From the NCBI GenBank assembly GCA_035523995.1, contig DATKPQ010000107.1, positions 51,079 through 115,078 of the forward strand: a stretch of 64,000 bases of DNA. Direction: 5' to 3'. Positions 25,129 through 33,247 of the stretch are shown one piece after another. The notes under the pieces were generated by a model. It did not search any database. It worked only from the letters and a program-made list of their open reading frames with translations, and was not told the origin of the DNA. The position numbers and the translations under genes were made by a program. Each line of letters begins with the position of its first letter. Positions within the stretch are counted from its first letter, which is position 1. The DNA comes from JASHVB01 sp035523995. Its GTDB lineage: Bacteria; Pseudomonadota; Alphaproteobacteria; Acetobacterales; Acetobacteraceae.

Positions 25129-26348
25129 GACTTCAGGGGCGGATAGTTCCGCGAGTAGACCGGTTGCGCCAGGAACCATTTTTCGTTGAATGTCCAGAAC
25201 TGGCTCACGTTGTGGTAGGTCTTGATCGTGTGCTGCGCCAGTTTGCCGTTGGCCTTTATCACCCGCCTGATGAACACGTCGCCGACGACGTTGCCGAAAT
25301 TGTCGAAGTGGAACGGGCCGCGCGGCGAGTCGGTCATCGACACGGCACGCATTGACTTGATCAGCGCTTCCTTGTCGTCGGTCTTGCCGTCCAGTGCCTT
25401 TACTGCGGCTTCCGCGACCAAGCCATTGATGTACATGCCGGCTGCGTACAGGCCAGGGATCGAGCCGGTTTCCTTGATCATGCCGGCCACGAAGGCCTTA
25501 TTGCTCGGCGTATCGAGATCCGATGTGTAGTTCGATGCGCTGATCATGCCCAATGCTTCGTCGCCGTAGCTTTTCATCAGCGCGTCGTCGCCAGCCGGGC
25601 CGCCGGCGAGCACCGGCAGCTTCAAACCGGCATCGTGGTACTGCTTCATGAAGCGCAGTGGATTCGAACCCGCGAAGCCCTGCACCACCACGTCGACGCC
25701 GGAAAGCTGCGCCAGGTACGGCGTATAATCGGGCGTGACGATCGGCGGCCACAGCTTCTTCACCACGCGGCCGCCTTCGTCGTCGAACACGCGTTGGAAG
25801 CCGCCCATTTGCTCATAGCCGAAGGCGAAGTCCTCGGCGATGGTGATTGCCGTCTTGTAGTTGAGTTCCTTGCGGGCGTAGTCGGCCAGTGGATGCATGG
25901 GTTGTGCCGACGAGCCGGATGCACGCACCAGGAAGGTGTTGGGCTTGCGCTGCGTCACGTCCTCGGCGGCTGCGAGGCTGAGGAGCGGCGTCTTATGCGC
26001 GGCGACGTAATCGGAGATCGCCAGCAGCTCGAATGCGGCGAGCGGGCCGAAGATCATGTCCACCTGGTCGCGCTCGATCAGTTCCTGCGCCTTGGTCTTG
26101 GCGCCGGCGGGGTTGCCGCCGGTGTCGGCGGTGACCAGCTCCAACGGCCGCCCGGCCATCTTGTTGTTGTGATCCTTGAGATACAGTGCCGTGCCCTGGT
26201 CCATTTGCAGGCCGCCTTGGGCGAGAGGACCGGTTTTCACCGTCAGCAATCCGATCTTGATCGGCTTGTTCTGCGCGATGGCGGGCATTGGCAACGTGGC
26301 GGCGCCGGCGGTAGCAAGCAATGTGCGGCGCGTCAGTCTGGCGGTCAT
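25125..26348 (-). CDS. ABC transporter substrate-binding protein, LivK/AmiC type
   Basis: A 407-residue periplasmic type 1 binding protein. The N-terminus TARLTRRTLLATAGAAT resembles a Tat-type signal (RRTLL) and ends near AIAQ. The mature start KPIKIGLLTVKTGPLAQGG is typical of this family, with DMIFGPLAAFELLAISDYV and FAFGYEQMGGFQRVFDDEG further on. It is the first gene of the liv-type transporter block. Ligand specificity cannot be read from the sequence. Many members of this branch take amides, aromatic acids or urea rather than leucine, so the amino-acid label is provisional. It is divergent from an LLM oxidoreductase gene. Confidence 0.88.
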   Translation of the reverse strand: MTARLTRRTLLATAGAATLPMPAIAQNKPIKIGLLTVKTGPLAQGGLQMDQGTALYLKDHNNKMAGRPLELVTADTGGNPAGAKTKAQELIERDQVDMIFGPLAAFELLAISDYVAAHKTPLLSLAAAEDVTQRKPNTFLVRASGSSAQPMHPLADYARKELNYKTAITIAEDFAFGYEQMGGFQRVFDDEGGRVVKKLWPPIVTPDYTPYLAQLSGVDVVVQGFAGSNPLRFMKQYHDAGLKLPVLAGGPAGDDALMKSYGDEALGMISASNYTSDLDTPSNKAFVAGMIKETGSIPGLYAAGMYINGLVAEAAVKALDGKTDDKEALIKSMRAVSMTDSPRGPFHFDNFGNVVGDVFIRRVIKANGKLAQHTIKTYHNVSQFWTFNEKWFLAQPVYSRNYPPLKS

Positions 26349-26497
26349 TCGGTTCGTCTCCCTCCCGTACCGGTGTATCCCGGCGCGGGCGTGTCCTACC
26401 GGTTGCCTCGCGCGCCGTCCAGCGCGTTAGCGATCCCTTGCGCGGGATGGCGGGACGTCGGAGCATGACATTTGTTTCATTTGGAAGGAGTCCGCGC

Positions 26498-27451
26498 ATG
26501 CAACGCAGCATCGCCGTAGGGCTGGGGATCATGGAGTTCCCGTTCGATACCGTCGCGGGCTTCTGGCGCTGGGTCGATCTGTGCGAAGCGGGTGGTGTGG
26601 ATTCGTTATGGCAGACGGACCGGCTGATCAGCCGTGCGCCGATCCTGGAATGCATGAGCGCGTTGGCGGCGATCGCGGGGCGAACGCGGCGGATCAAGTT
26701 CGGGGTCAATGTAGTTTCGGTAGCGATGCGCGAGCCGGTGCTGCTGGCGAAGCAATGCGCGACGATCGACATGCTGTCAGGCGGGCGGCTGCTGCCGGGG
26801 TTCGGAATTGGGAGCCCGCGAGGGCCGGAATGGCAGGCGATGCACCTCGATGCGGGGACACGTGGGCGCAAGACGGATGAGGCGCTGGAGATCATCGGCC
26901 GGCTGTGGGCGGGAGAGACGTTGGATTATGAGGGCAGGCACTTCCAGTTGACGGGCGCTCGGATTGCGCCGCTGCCGGCGCAGCCGGATTTGCCGATGTG
27001 GATCGGGGGTTCGTCGGATGCGGCGGTGCGGCGGACGGCCCGGTATGGCACCGGGTGGCAGGCTGGATCCGAACCGGCGGAGGAGGTGGGTCGGGTGATC
27101 GCTGCGATCCGCGCGGCGGTGGCGGCGGCGGGGCGGCAGATCGACGACGATCATTACGGCGCCGCATTTGCGTACCGGTTCGGAAGCTGGGGTGATGCAG
27201 GTATGGACCGGGTCGCGGAGGCGTATCGTGCGCGCACCGGGCGGGATGCGCGGGAGGTGTTTGCCGTTGGTGATGCGGCCACCATCATGACGCGGCTTGC
27301 GGAATACGTGGCGGCGGGCGCTTCGAAATTCATTCTGCGTCCGGCGGCACAGGGGGATGAGGACATGCTGGCGCAGACACGGCGGCTGGTGGAGGAGGTG
27401 CTGCCGCAAGTAGCGATGCGCTGGCCGCGTCCGGTGAAGAGCGCGGCGTGA
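26498..27451 (+). CDS. LLM-class flavin-dependent oxidoreductase
   Basis: A 317-residue luciferase-like TIM-barrel enzyme using FMN or F420. Typical strings are LISRAPILECMSALAAIAG, GVNVVSVAMREPVLLAKQ, TIDMLSGGRLLPGFGIG and PMWIGGSSDAAVRRTARYG. The start ATG 26498 follows a strong ribosome site (ggaaggag). The frame stays open further upstream, but that is non-coding. It overlaps tlyA by four bases (GTGA), so the two are co-translated. It is divergent from the binding-protein gene, so its substrate may be the molecule imported by that transporter. That is inference only. Confidence 0.85.
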   Translation: MQRSIAVGLGIMEFPFDTVAGFWRWVDLCEAGGVDSLWQTDRLISRAPILECMSALAAIAGRTRRIKFGVNVVSVAMREPVLLAKQCATIDMLSGGRLLPGFGIGSPRGPEWQAMHLDAGTRGRKTDEALEIIGRLWAGETLDYEGRHFQLTGARIAPLPAQPDLPMWIGGSSDAAVRRTARYGTGWQAGSEPAEEVGRVIAAIRAAVAAAGRQIDDDHYGAAFAYRFGSWGDAGMDRVAEAYRARTGRDAREVFAVGDAATIMTRLAEYVAAGASKFILRPAAQGDEDMLAQTRRLVEEVLPQVAMRWPRPVKSAA

Positions 27452-28188
27452 AGCATCGCGCCGACCAGCTTCTGGTCGATCGCGGTCTGGCTGAATCGAG
27501 GACGCGGGCACAGGCGTTGATCATGGCCGGCAAGGTGTTCGCCGCGGAACGCCGCATCGACAAGCCGGGCCTCGTTGTTGCGGACGATACGCCTTTGGAA
27601 GTGCGTGGCCAGGACCATCCCTGGGTGTCGCGTGGCGGATTGAAACTTGAGCATGCGCTGCGTCATTTCGCGCTGTCCCCGACGGGACGGATTTGCCTGG
27701 ATGTCGGCGCGTCGACCGGCGGGTTCACTGATGTATTGCTGACACATGGCGCGGTGAAGGTGCATGCGGTCGATGTCGGGCATGGGCAGCTTGCGTGGAA
27801 GCTGCGGTCGGATCCGCGCGTGGTCGTGCATGAGAAGACCAATGCGCGCTACCTGACGACGGTGGACATTGCGGATCCGATCGAAGCCATGGTCTGTGAT
27901 GCGAGCTTCATCGGGCTCGCGACTTTGCTGCCTGCGCCGCTGGCGTTGTGCGTCCGCGGCGCCTGGGCGGTGGCACTGATCAAGCCGCAATTTGAAGCGG
28001 GTCCCGAGGCGGTGGGGCGCAAAGGCGTGGTGCGCGATCCGGCGGTGCATCAGGCAGTATGCGATCGCGTTCGAACATGGTGGGCAGGGCTGCCGGGCTG
28101 GTCGGTGCTGGGCGTCACCGAAAGCCCGATCACGGGCCCAGAGGGGAATAAGGAATTTCTGATCGGTGCACTGCGTGCCGCGGATTAA
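27448..28188 (+). CDS. tlyA: TlyA family rRNA methyltransferase
   Basis: A 246-residue protein with an N-terminal S4 RNA-binding domain (RADQLLVDRGLAESRTRAQA) and an FtsJ/RrmJ-like SAM methyltransferase domain with LDVGASTGGFTDVLL and KPQFEAGPEAVGRKG. TlyA proteins 2'-O-methylate 16S and 23S rRNA and affect capreomycin sensitivity. The older name hemolysin A is misleading. The start is GTG 27448, inside the stop codon of the LLM gene. In many alphaproteobacteria it sits with dxs, so here the partner is unusual. A perfect hairpin follows 38 bases after the stop. Confidence 0.92.
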   Translation: MKHRADQLLVDRGLAESRTRAQALIMAGKVFAAERRIDKPGLVVADDTPLEVRGQDHPWVSRGGLKLEHALRHFALSPTGRICLDVGASTGGFTDVLLTHGAVKVHAVDVGHGQLAWKLRSDPRVVVHEKTNARYLTTVDIADPIEAMVCDASFIGLATLLPAPLALCVRGAWAVALIKPQFEAGPEAVGRKGVVRDPAVHQAVCDRVRTWWAGLPGWSVLGVTESPITGPEGNKEFLIGALRAAD

Positions 28189-28225
28189 TGGCAAGCACGG
28201 CCTTGTACCAACTAACGCAATGATT

Positions 28226-28272
28226 GACCCACCCGTCATGGCCGGGTCAAGCCCGGCCATGACGGGTGGGTC
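28226..28272. repeat. Perfect 21-base hairpin, family C repeat
   Basis: The arms gacccacccgtcatggccggg and its exact complement flank a five-base loop, tcaag. It sits 38 bases after tlyA. It could act as a terminator, though no T-tract follows. A degraded relative is at 40995-41105. Confidence 0.85.
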
Positions 28273-28450
28273 AGCGGTTTCGTCCGCTGGTATTAGTCCG
28301 ACGATTCGCAATTACGGTAACGTATGACGCTGCAAGAACATCCTGGTATAAGCGCGCTGCTTTTCTTACGGCTGGCACCGGATTTTATGAGTACGGCGAC
28401 ACACCGTATGGCCCATAATGCCGTACCGCATGCAAGAAGCGAAGAATTCC

Positions 28451-28529
28451 AGCCGCAGATGCACGCCGATGCACGCAGATAGACCGCGCTACATGCTCTA
28501 TCTGCGTACATCAGCGTGCATCTGCGGCT
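28451..28529. repeat. Dispersed palindromic repeat, family B
   Basis: The ends agccgcagatgcacg and cgtgcatctgcggct are inverted copies, with internal cgcagatag/ctatctgcg. It is the sister element of 15839-15922. Confidence 0.85.
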
Positions 28530-28607
28530 AAATTATTTTATGCGACCGGCACGCAAGGATTCGGGTAGGTTAACGATATACGTCACCGTATTTATGAAAC
28601 AGAGTAC

Positions 28608-29351
28608 TTAGCCCGCGCCCAGGGATCGCAGACGATCGGCCAGGTCGGCGGCGCCCGATGCGATGGCGTTGGCAAGGACCGTGACGCCCTGCCGATCGCG
28701 GGCGTCAAGGTCGCCGTGGTGCTGCGCCAGCAGCTCGGTCATTTCGATCCCATGGGTCAATGCACCGTGCAGATGATGTAGCGGCGTCTTGCCGCTCTCA
28801 TCCCTCGCGTTCGCCAGGTCTGGATAGCGCGCGAGCAGCATGCGGACCCGATCGGGTCGATCACAGGTGACGGCATCACGGATCCCGGCGCGATCGATCA
28901 GCAGGTCGATGCTGTCGCTCTGCCCGAAGTGGCCGGCCCAGCCGATCGGCGTGCTGTGGTACACCGCGTCGCGTATCGCGGGATCGGCACCGCGATCAAG
29001 CAGGAAGCGGATCGCTGTCTCGATCTCCGAACGCGTGAAACGCGGGCTCGTGGCAACGCGATGCAACACGGTGGCCTTCATGTCGAGACCAGGAACAATG
29101 GCGTTGCTGCCGGCGCCTCGCGTCAGGAGAAAATCCGCCACCTCGAGCCGGTTGTGAACACACGCGAAGCAGAGTGCCTGGCTGAGGATGTTCAGGCGAG
29201 CCCGTTTGCAGCAGAACGGCGATTGGCCACGATACTTAAGCTCCTGCCCATACGGATCGGCGAGAGCGCCAGCGCCGGGCTTGAGCACGCCATCGGCGAG
29301 AAACCAGCTCTTCACCGCATCGAGTTCCCCCAGGCCGGCCGCAAAGCGCAA
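28608..29351 (-). pseudogene. Ankyrin-repeat protein lacking its 5' part
   Basis: A reading frame of 247 codons with ankyrin-type repeats, seen as LHRVATSPRFTRSEIETAIRFLLDRGADPA and SGKTPLHHLHGALTHGIEMTELLAQHHGDLDARD, read here in parts. Such repeats bind proteins. It has no ATG or GTG start. The earliest option is a TTG at 29351, and the frame actually continues upstream as AVAELLGRCGAKRDLRFAAG up to 29393, which itself looks like ankyrin sequence. It then meets the nitrilase stop codon in the same frame. I read this as a truncated remnant, or a gene with a weak TTG start, of a longer ankyrin protein. Confidence 0.6.
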
Positions 29352-29393
29352 ATCGCGCTTTGCGCCGCAACGGCCGAGAAGCTCGGCAACCGC

Positions 29394-30227
29394 CTATCGA
29401 TAAATCCGTCGCGCCACCTCCGGGCGCTGCCATTGCTCCGACAGCACGCCCTGCTTGGCACCGTATGTGTCCGATGAGCCGTTGCCGTCGCGGCCCTCGC
29501 GCAATTCGCGCACGCGAGCCAGGCTGACATCCACGATGCTCGTGCCGGGGACGGTGCTTTCGTAAATGATTTCCTCCGGTGCGGCGATCAGTGCCAGGCC
29601 GCGATCATCCGGCGCCACCATATTCTGCGTCGAGACCACCAACGCCAGGTTCTCGATTGCGCGCGCCCACAGCAAAGCGCGCCATGTCGCCCACAGCTTC
29701 CGCTTGTTCAAACCCGCAGGCAGGAACAACAGCTCCGCGCCGCGCAGGGCCAGGGCACGGGAGACTTCCGGGACATAGACCTCGCTGCACATCGCCAGCC
29801 CGACCTTGCCGTGGACCGTGTCGAACACCGGGTATTCGTCGCCGGGGACGTACTGGAATTCCCAGTATTTTCCGCCGGTGTAAAGCCACGGACCGTTGGG
29901 ATAGGTGCGGCGGTAACGGGCAGGTTCGCTTCCGTCCGGATAGGCCATGACGATCAGGTTGAAGGCGGTGGCGGCCTGGGAACTGATCGGCTCGATGGTG
30001 CCAAACACCGCGTGGACGCCGTGCTTGGCGGCGGCGTCGGCGAGACGCGCGGTGGGGTCGTATTCGGCGGGCATGCGCCAGGGACCGGGATAGGTCTCCG
30101 GGAAGCAGACAAAGTCGGCGCCGTCGGCGGCGCAGCGTTCGATGCTGCGGACGGCGTCGTGCACGTTGGCCTCGTCGCCCGGCGGCGCGTGAGTCTGCGG
30201 TTGCACCACGGCAATACGGAATGTCAT
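29394..30227 (-). CDS. Carbon-nitrogen hydrolase (nitrilase superfamily)
   Basis: A 277-residue protein of the nitrilase/amidase fold. The Glu (E44 in FPETYPGPW) and Cys (C147 in LAMCSEVYVPE) of the catalytic triad are clear. The usual Lys position reads RYRRTYP, with Arg107, so the triad looks like E-R-C unless alignment shows another Lys. ATG 30227 has an excellent ribosome site (ggagg). It is 15 bases downstream of the FAD oxidoreductase gene, so they form an operon. The stop is immediately followed, in frame, by ankyrin sequence. The likely substrate is an amide or nitrile. Confidence 0.8.
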   Translation of the reverse strand: MTFRIAVVQPQTHAPPGDEANVHDAVRSIERCAADGADFVCFPETYPGPWRMPAEYDPTARLADAAAKHGVHAVFGTIEPISSQAATAFNLIVMAYPDGSEPARYRRTYPNGPWLYTGGKYWEFQYVPGDEYPVFDTVHGKVGLAMCSEVYVPEVSRALALRGAELLFLPAGLNKRKLWATWRALLWARAIENLALVVSTQNMVAPDDRGLALIAAPEEIIYESTVPGTSIVDVSLARVRELREGRDGNGSSDTYGAKQGVLSEQWQRPEVARRIYR

Positions 30228-30242
30228 GTCTTCCTCCGTTGG

Positions 30243-31700
30243 TTATGCGGGCGCTTCGGCAGGCATGCGCAGGAATGCGCCTTGCTTCAGCAGTTCGGTT
30301 TGCAATTGCGTGATCGGCACTGCGCGCGGGGGCACGTTCAGGCCGGCTGCCAGGCCGGCGGCAGTGCCAGCCGCCTGGCCGGTCAGCCAGCATTGGGGGA
30401 TCTCGCGCAGGAACGAATGGCTGGCGGCGTCACACGAGACATGACGGCCGGCAACCAACAGTCCGTCGATCGTGCAGGGCAGTAGGCAGCCATAGGGCAC
30501 CGATATCGGTGGCATTTTCGGTGACAGCGACGGTGACACGCCGATTTCGTCGGGCATTGGCGTGCCATCGCTCCATTGTTCGCGGGTCACGCGTGCCATG
30601 CCCGGCAGACGGCGCGAATGGCGTACGCCGAGCTGCGGTGCCGACAGCATCAGGAAGGCGTTCTCGAATCCCGGCGCGTGGACGCGATACACATCGAGAT
30701 GCTGCGCCATCAGGCGGTGCGAGCGGACCTCCACTTCCGTCAAATCCTGCACGTCGATCGCGGCATAACCGGAGAGACGCGGGCCCATGAACAAGGCTAC
30801 GTCGTTGCGCCAGGATACGAAGGGGCGTTCGAACAAGCCGCTGCACAGGGAGCGGCCTCGGTCCATGAAAGCGGTGAAGCCGGCGGTGTCGGCGGTCTTG
30901 AATGCGATCCAGCGGTTCATGTCGCAGCCGCCCCAGATCCAGGACGTGTTCATGCAGTGGTGGATATCGCGTTCCTCGATGTCGGTCTCGGCTCCGGCGC
31001 CGGCGCGGCCGAAGATGTCGCCGTCGCCGGTGCAGTCTACCGTGACGCGGGCGCGGATCGCGAGGCGGCCTTCCTTGCTTTCGAAGATGACGCCGGTGAC
31101 GGCGTTGTCTGCCATGATCGGGGTGGCGCCAAGCGCGTGCAGCACAAGCTGTGCACCGCTTTCCAGCACCTGTTCCTGGCTGGCGAGTTTCAAACGTTCC
31201 GGATCGATGGTGGGCGACCAGGTGACGATGCCGTGATAGGCGGCAGTACGTTCCTTCCAATAGGCGGCGGTGGCTTGGTCGGCACTGCCCCAGTGCGCGC
31301 GCGGCGGGCCGGCGATGGCGTCCTTCGGCAGGCGGCCGAGCAAGTCGTTGGCGATGCCGCAGATCGTCTGCTTGCCGGACCAGTCGGTCATGCGGTCGAT
31401 CCAGATCACCAGGCCGCCGGTGGAGAGGCCGCCCAGGTGATTGTAGCGCTCCAGCAGCACGACATCGGCGCCGGTGCGCGCGGCGGCAATGGCGGCAGCG
31501 GTGCCGGAGGGGCCGCCGCCGACCACGAGCACGTCGCAGTCGCGGAAGACGGGGGTGGCGCGGGGTGCCTCGTGGACGACGGCGCCGGGGCGCTCGCGGC
31601 GGGCGAGCAAGCGGGAGGCAGAAAAGATGTCGGATTGGAAGAAGAATGATTGATTGCTGTGGCGCACGGCTTGCGGCGGGTCGGATTTGCCCTGGCTCAT
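30243..31700 (-). CDS. FAD-dependent oxidoreductase
   Basis: A 485-residue flavoprotein with the FAD-binding motif VLVVGGGPSGTAAAIAAART at about residues 57-76, the glycine-rich NHLGGLSTGG, and VTVDCTGDGDIFGRAGAG, where the FAD fold closes. It resembles the FAD_oxidored (PF12831) group, whose members act on varied substrates and some of which are linked to glycosyl or amide degradation. The start ATG 31700 follows aaggag. It is first in an operon with the nitrilase, so a joint role in degrading a nitrogen-containing compound is possible. Confidence 0.85.
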   Translation of the reverse strand: MSQGKSDPPQAVRHSNQSFFFQSDIFSASRLLARRERPGAVVHEAPRATPVFRDCDVLVVGGGPSGTAAAIAAARTGADVVLLERYNHLGGLSTGGLVIWIDRMTDWSGKQTICGIANDLLGRLPKDAIAGPPRAHWGSADQATAAYWKERTAAYHGIVTWSPTIDPERLKLASQEQVLESGAQLVLHALGATPIMADNAVTGVIFESKEGRLAIRARVTVDCTGDGDIFGRAGAGAETDIEERDIHHCMNTSWIWGGCDMNRWIAFKTADTAGFTAFMDRGRSLCSGLFERPFVSWRNDVALFMGPRLSGYAAIDVQDLTEVEVRSHRLMAQHLDVYRVHAPGFENAFLMLSAPQLGVRHSRRLPGMARVTREQWSDGTPMPDEIGVSPSLSPKMPPISVPYGCLLPCTIDGLLVAGRHVSCDAASHSFLREIPQCWLTGQAAGTAAGLAAGLNVPPRAVPITQLQTELLKQGAFLRMPAEAPA

Positions 31701-31936
31701 CGGTGTTGCTCCTTGTCATAGGAGTTGGGCAGGCTGCCTGCGGCGACGTCAAGCGGCGGCGTATCGCCGCACAGAGGTGCTGACAGACTGGATCACGGGC
31801 TACGGCTACGAACCGGTCCTGGTGGAGGCAGGACAAAGAAGACGTTCGAGACAAATGCTGGGGATCATGTCCCCGACGGCATATCTCGCAGGTCGGGCTG
31901 GTGCCCAGTCGCAGCCGTCACGACGCCATCATGTCT

Positions 31937-32104
31937 TCATGGATGCTTCAGGAACCTGAAGTAGAAGGCCGCAAACACCAAGACTATTCCGATGTTCACC
32001 ATTAGCCGCTCCCAGAACCTGTTTCTAAAAAACAGGAAATCCACAGCAACTATCGTCGCTGCCATCACCACGACGTAAAGTGCCACAGTTGCCTTGTTTC
32101 CCAT
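31937..32104 (-). CDS. Small membrane protein, 55 residues
   Basis: A 55-residue frame reading MGNKATVALYVVVMAATIVA, then VDFLFFRNRFWERLMVNIGI, then VLVFAAFYFRFLKHP. It has two hydrophobic segments (about 7-24 and 36-50) with a charged Arg-rich loop RNRFWER between, a convincing pattern for a real small inner-membrane protein. I have the impression of similar 55-60-residue proteins in alphaproteobacteria but cannot name a family. It lies between the FAD oxidoreductase gene and the sugar isomerase gene, on their strand. Confidence 0.7.
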   Translation of the reverse strand: MGNKATVALYVVVMAATIVAVDFLFFRNRFWERLMVNIGIVLVFAAFYFRFLKHP

Positions 32105-32172
32105 TTTGAACCCTTGGTTTCAAAGATGGTGGCCCGAGCCGTGGGGCCGGGCCGGGCGCCTGCTGACCGGTT

Positions 32173-33099
32173 TCAAATCGCCTCGTGCAGCAGCGCCACC
32201 GACTTGCGCAGGCCGTCCAACGGCGGAAACAGCAGATCCTCATGCTCGATCGACAGTACGTCGTCATAACCGGCCAACCGGAGCAATCCACAGAACTCCT
32301 TCCACCAATGCACGTCGTGCCCATAGCCGAGCGTCACGTAGCTCCACGAGCGGTCGCGCAGGTGACTTACCGGCTTGGTATCGAGCAGGCTGTTGATGCC
32401 GCTGGTGGTGGGATCGATGCGCGTGTCCTTGGCGTGCACGTGGTAGATCGCATCGCCAAGTGCGCGTGTTGCGGCCAGCGGGTCGGCGCCCATCCAGAAC
32501 AAGTGGCTGGGGTCGTAGTTCGCGCCGACCGTCGGGCCGACGGCGTCGCGCAGGCGGAACAAGGTTTCCACGTTGTAGACGTTCTGCTGGCCATGCAGTT
32601 CCAGGCATAGCTTTATCACGCCGGCCGACTGCGCTTCCGCCACCAGGCCGCGCCAATACGGGATCACCGCCTCGTCCCACTGCCATTGCAGCACGCGGGC
32701 CGCTTCCGGCGGCCACGCCGTGGTTATCCAGTTCGCATTCGCATCGCCCGGCCCGCCGGGACAGCCGGACATCAGCACCACGCGCGGCACGCGGAGCAAT
32801 CCGGCCAGGCGGATGGTGTTCGACGTCACCTCGCGATGGCGCTTGCCGCTTTCGCCCGGGTGCAGCGGATTGCCGGAACAATTCAGCGCGCTGATGGCAA
32901 GCCCATGATCGCGCAGCTTGTCGGCGAATATCTGCCGCGCCGGTGCGCTCTCCAGCATCGTGCCAAGACTCAAATGCGGCGCGCTGGACCAGTTGCCGCA
33001 GCCGAATTCCAGCGTCTGGATGCCAAGCTCCGCTGCTGCTGCCAGCAGACGATCGAACGGCATGTCAGCGAGACTGTCGGTGACCAGGCCGATGCGCAT
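32173..33099 (-). CDS. Sugar phosphate isomerase/epimerase
   Basis: A 308-residue TIM-barrel protein of the xylose isomerase-like (AP endonuclease 2) family. Motifs include LGIQTLEFGCGNWSS, VVLMSGCPGG, CLELHGQQNVYNVETL with a metal-binding Glu, GANYDPSHLFWMGADP with Asp and His, HVHAKDTRID, and SIEHEDLLFP near the end. ATG 33099 (MRIGLVTDSL) is chosen over a longer frame start at 33144, because a ribosome site (cggagc) precedes it. It probably interconverts sugars or sugar acids. The substrate is unknown. Confidence 0.88.
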   Translation of the reverse strand: MRIGLVTDSLADMPFDRLLAAAAELGIQTLEFGCGNWSSAPHLSLGTMLESAPARQIFADKLRDHGLAISALNCSGNPLHPGESGKRHREVTSNTIRLAGLLRVPRVVLMSGCPGGPGDANANWITTAWPPEAARVLQWQWDEAVIPYWRGLVAEAQSAGVIKLCLELHGQQNVYNVETLFRLRDAVGPTVGANYDPSHLFWMGADPLAATRALGDAIYHVHAKDTRIDPTTSGINSLLDTKPVSHLRDRSWSYVTLGYGHDVHWWKEFCGLLRLAGYDDVLSIEHEDLLFPPLDGLRKSVALLHEAI

Positions 33100-33187
33100 T
33101 GTCGATGCTCCGTTCGCGCTGGTGTTCTGATTCCGCGAGACCACGCCTGCTGCAATCGGTAGAGTGGCGAATCAAACTGCGATAGAA

Positions 33188-33238
33188 CGTGCAATCGCTC
33201 GGTGGGGATTGGTTCGCTTCGCTCGCAATGACATTGGG
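33188..33238. repeat. Dispersed repeat, family A, right arm
   Basis: Reads caatcgctcggtggggattg then gttcgcttcgctcgcaatgacattggg. It sits between the sugar isomerase start and the end of the flavoenzyme gene. Confidence 0.65.
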
Positions 33239-33247
33239 CACACACGC

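Larger units (their letters stand above)
28189..28607. other. Intergenic region with a hairpin and a family B palindrome
   Basis: About 420 bases between convergent tlyA and the ankyrin remnant. No gene is recognised. The region is AT-richer than its surroundings (for example at 28530-28600) and holds a family C hairpin and a family B element. Confidence 0.55.
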
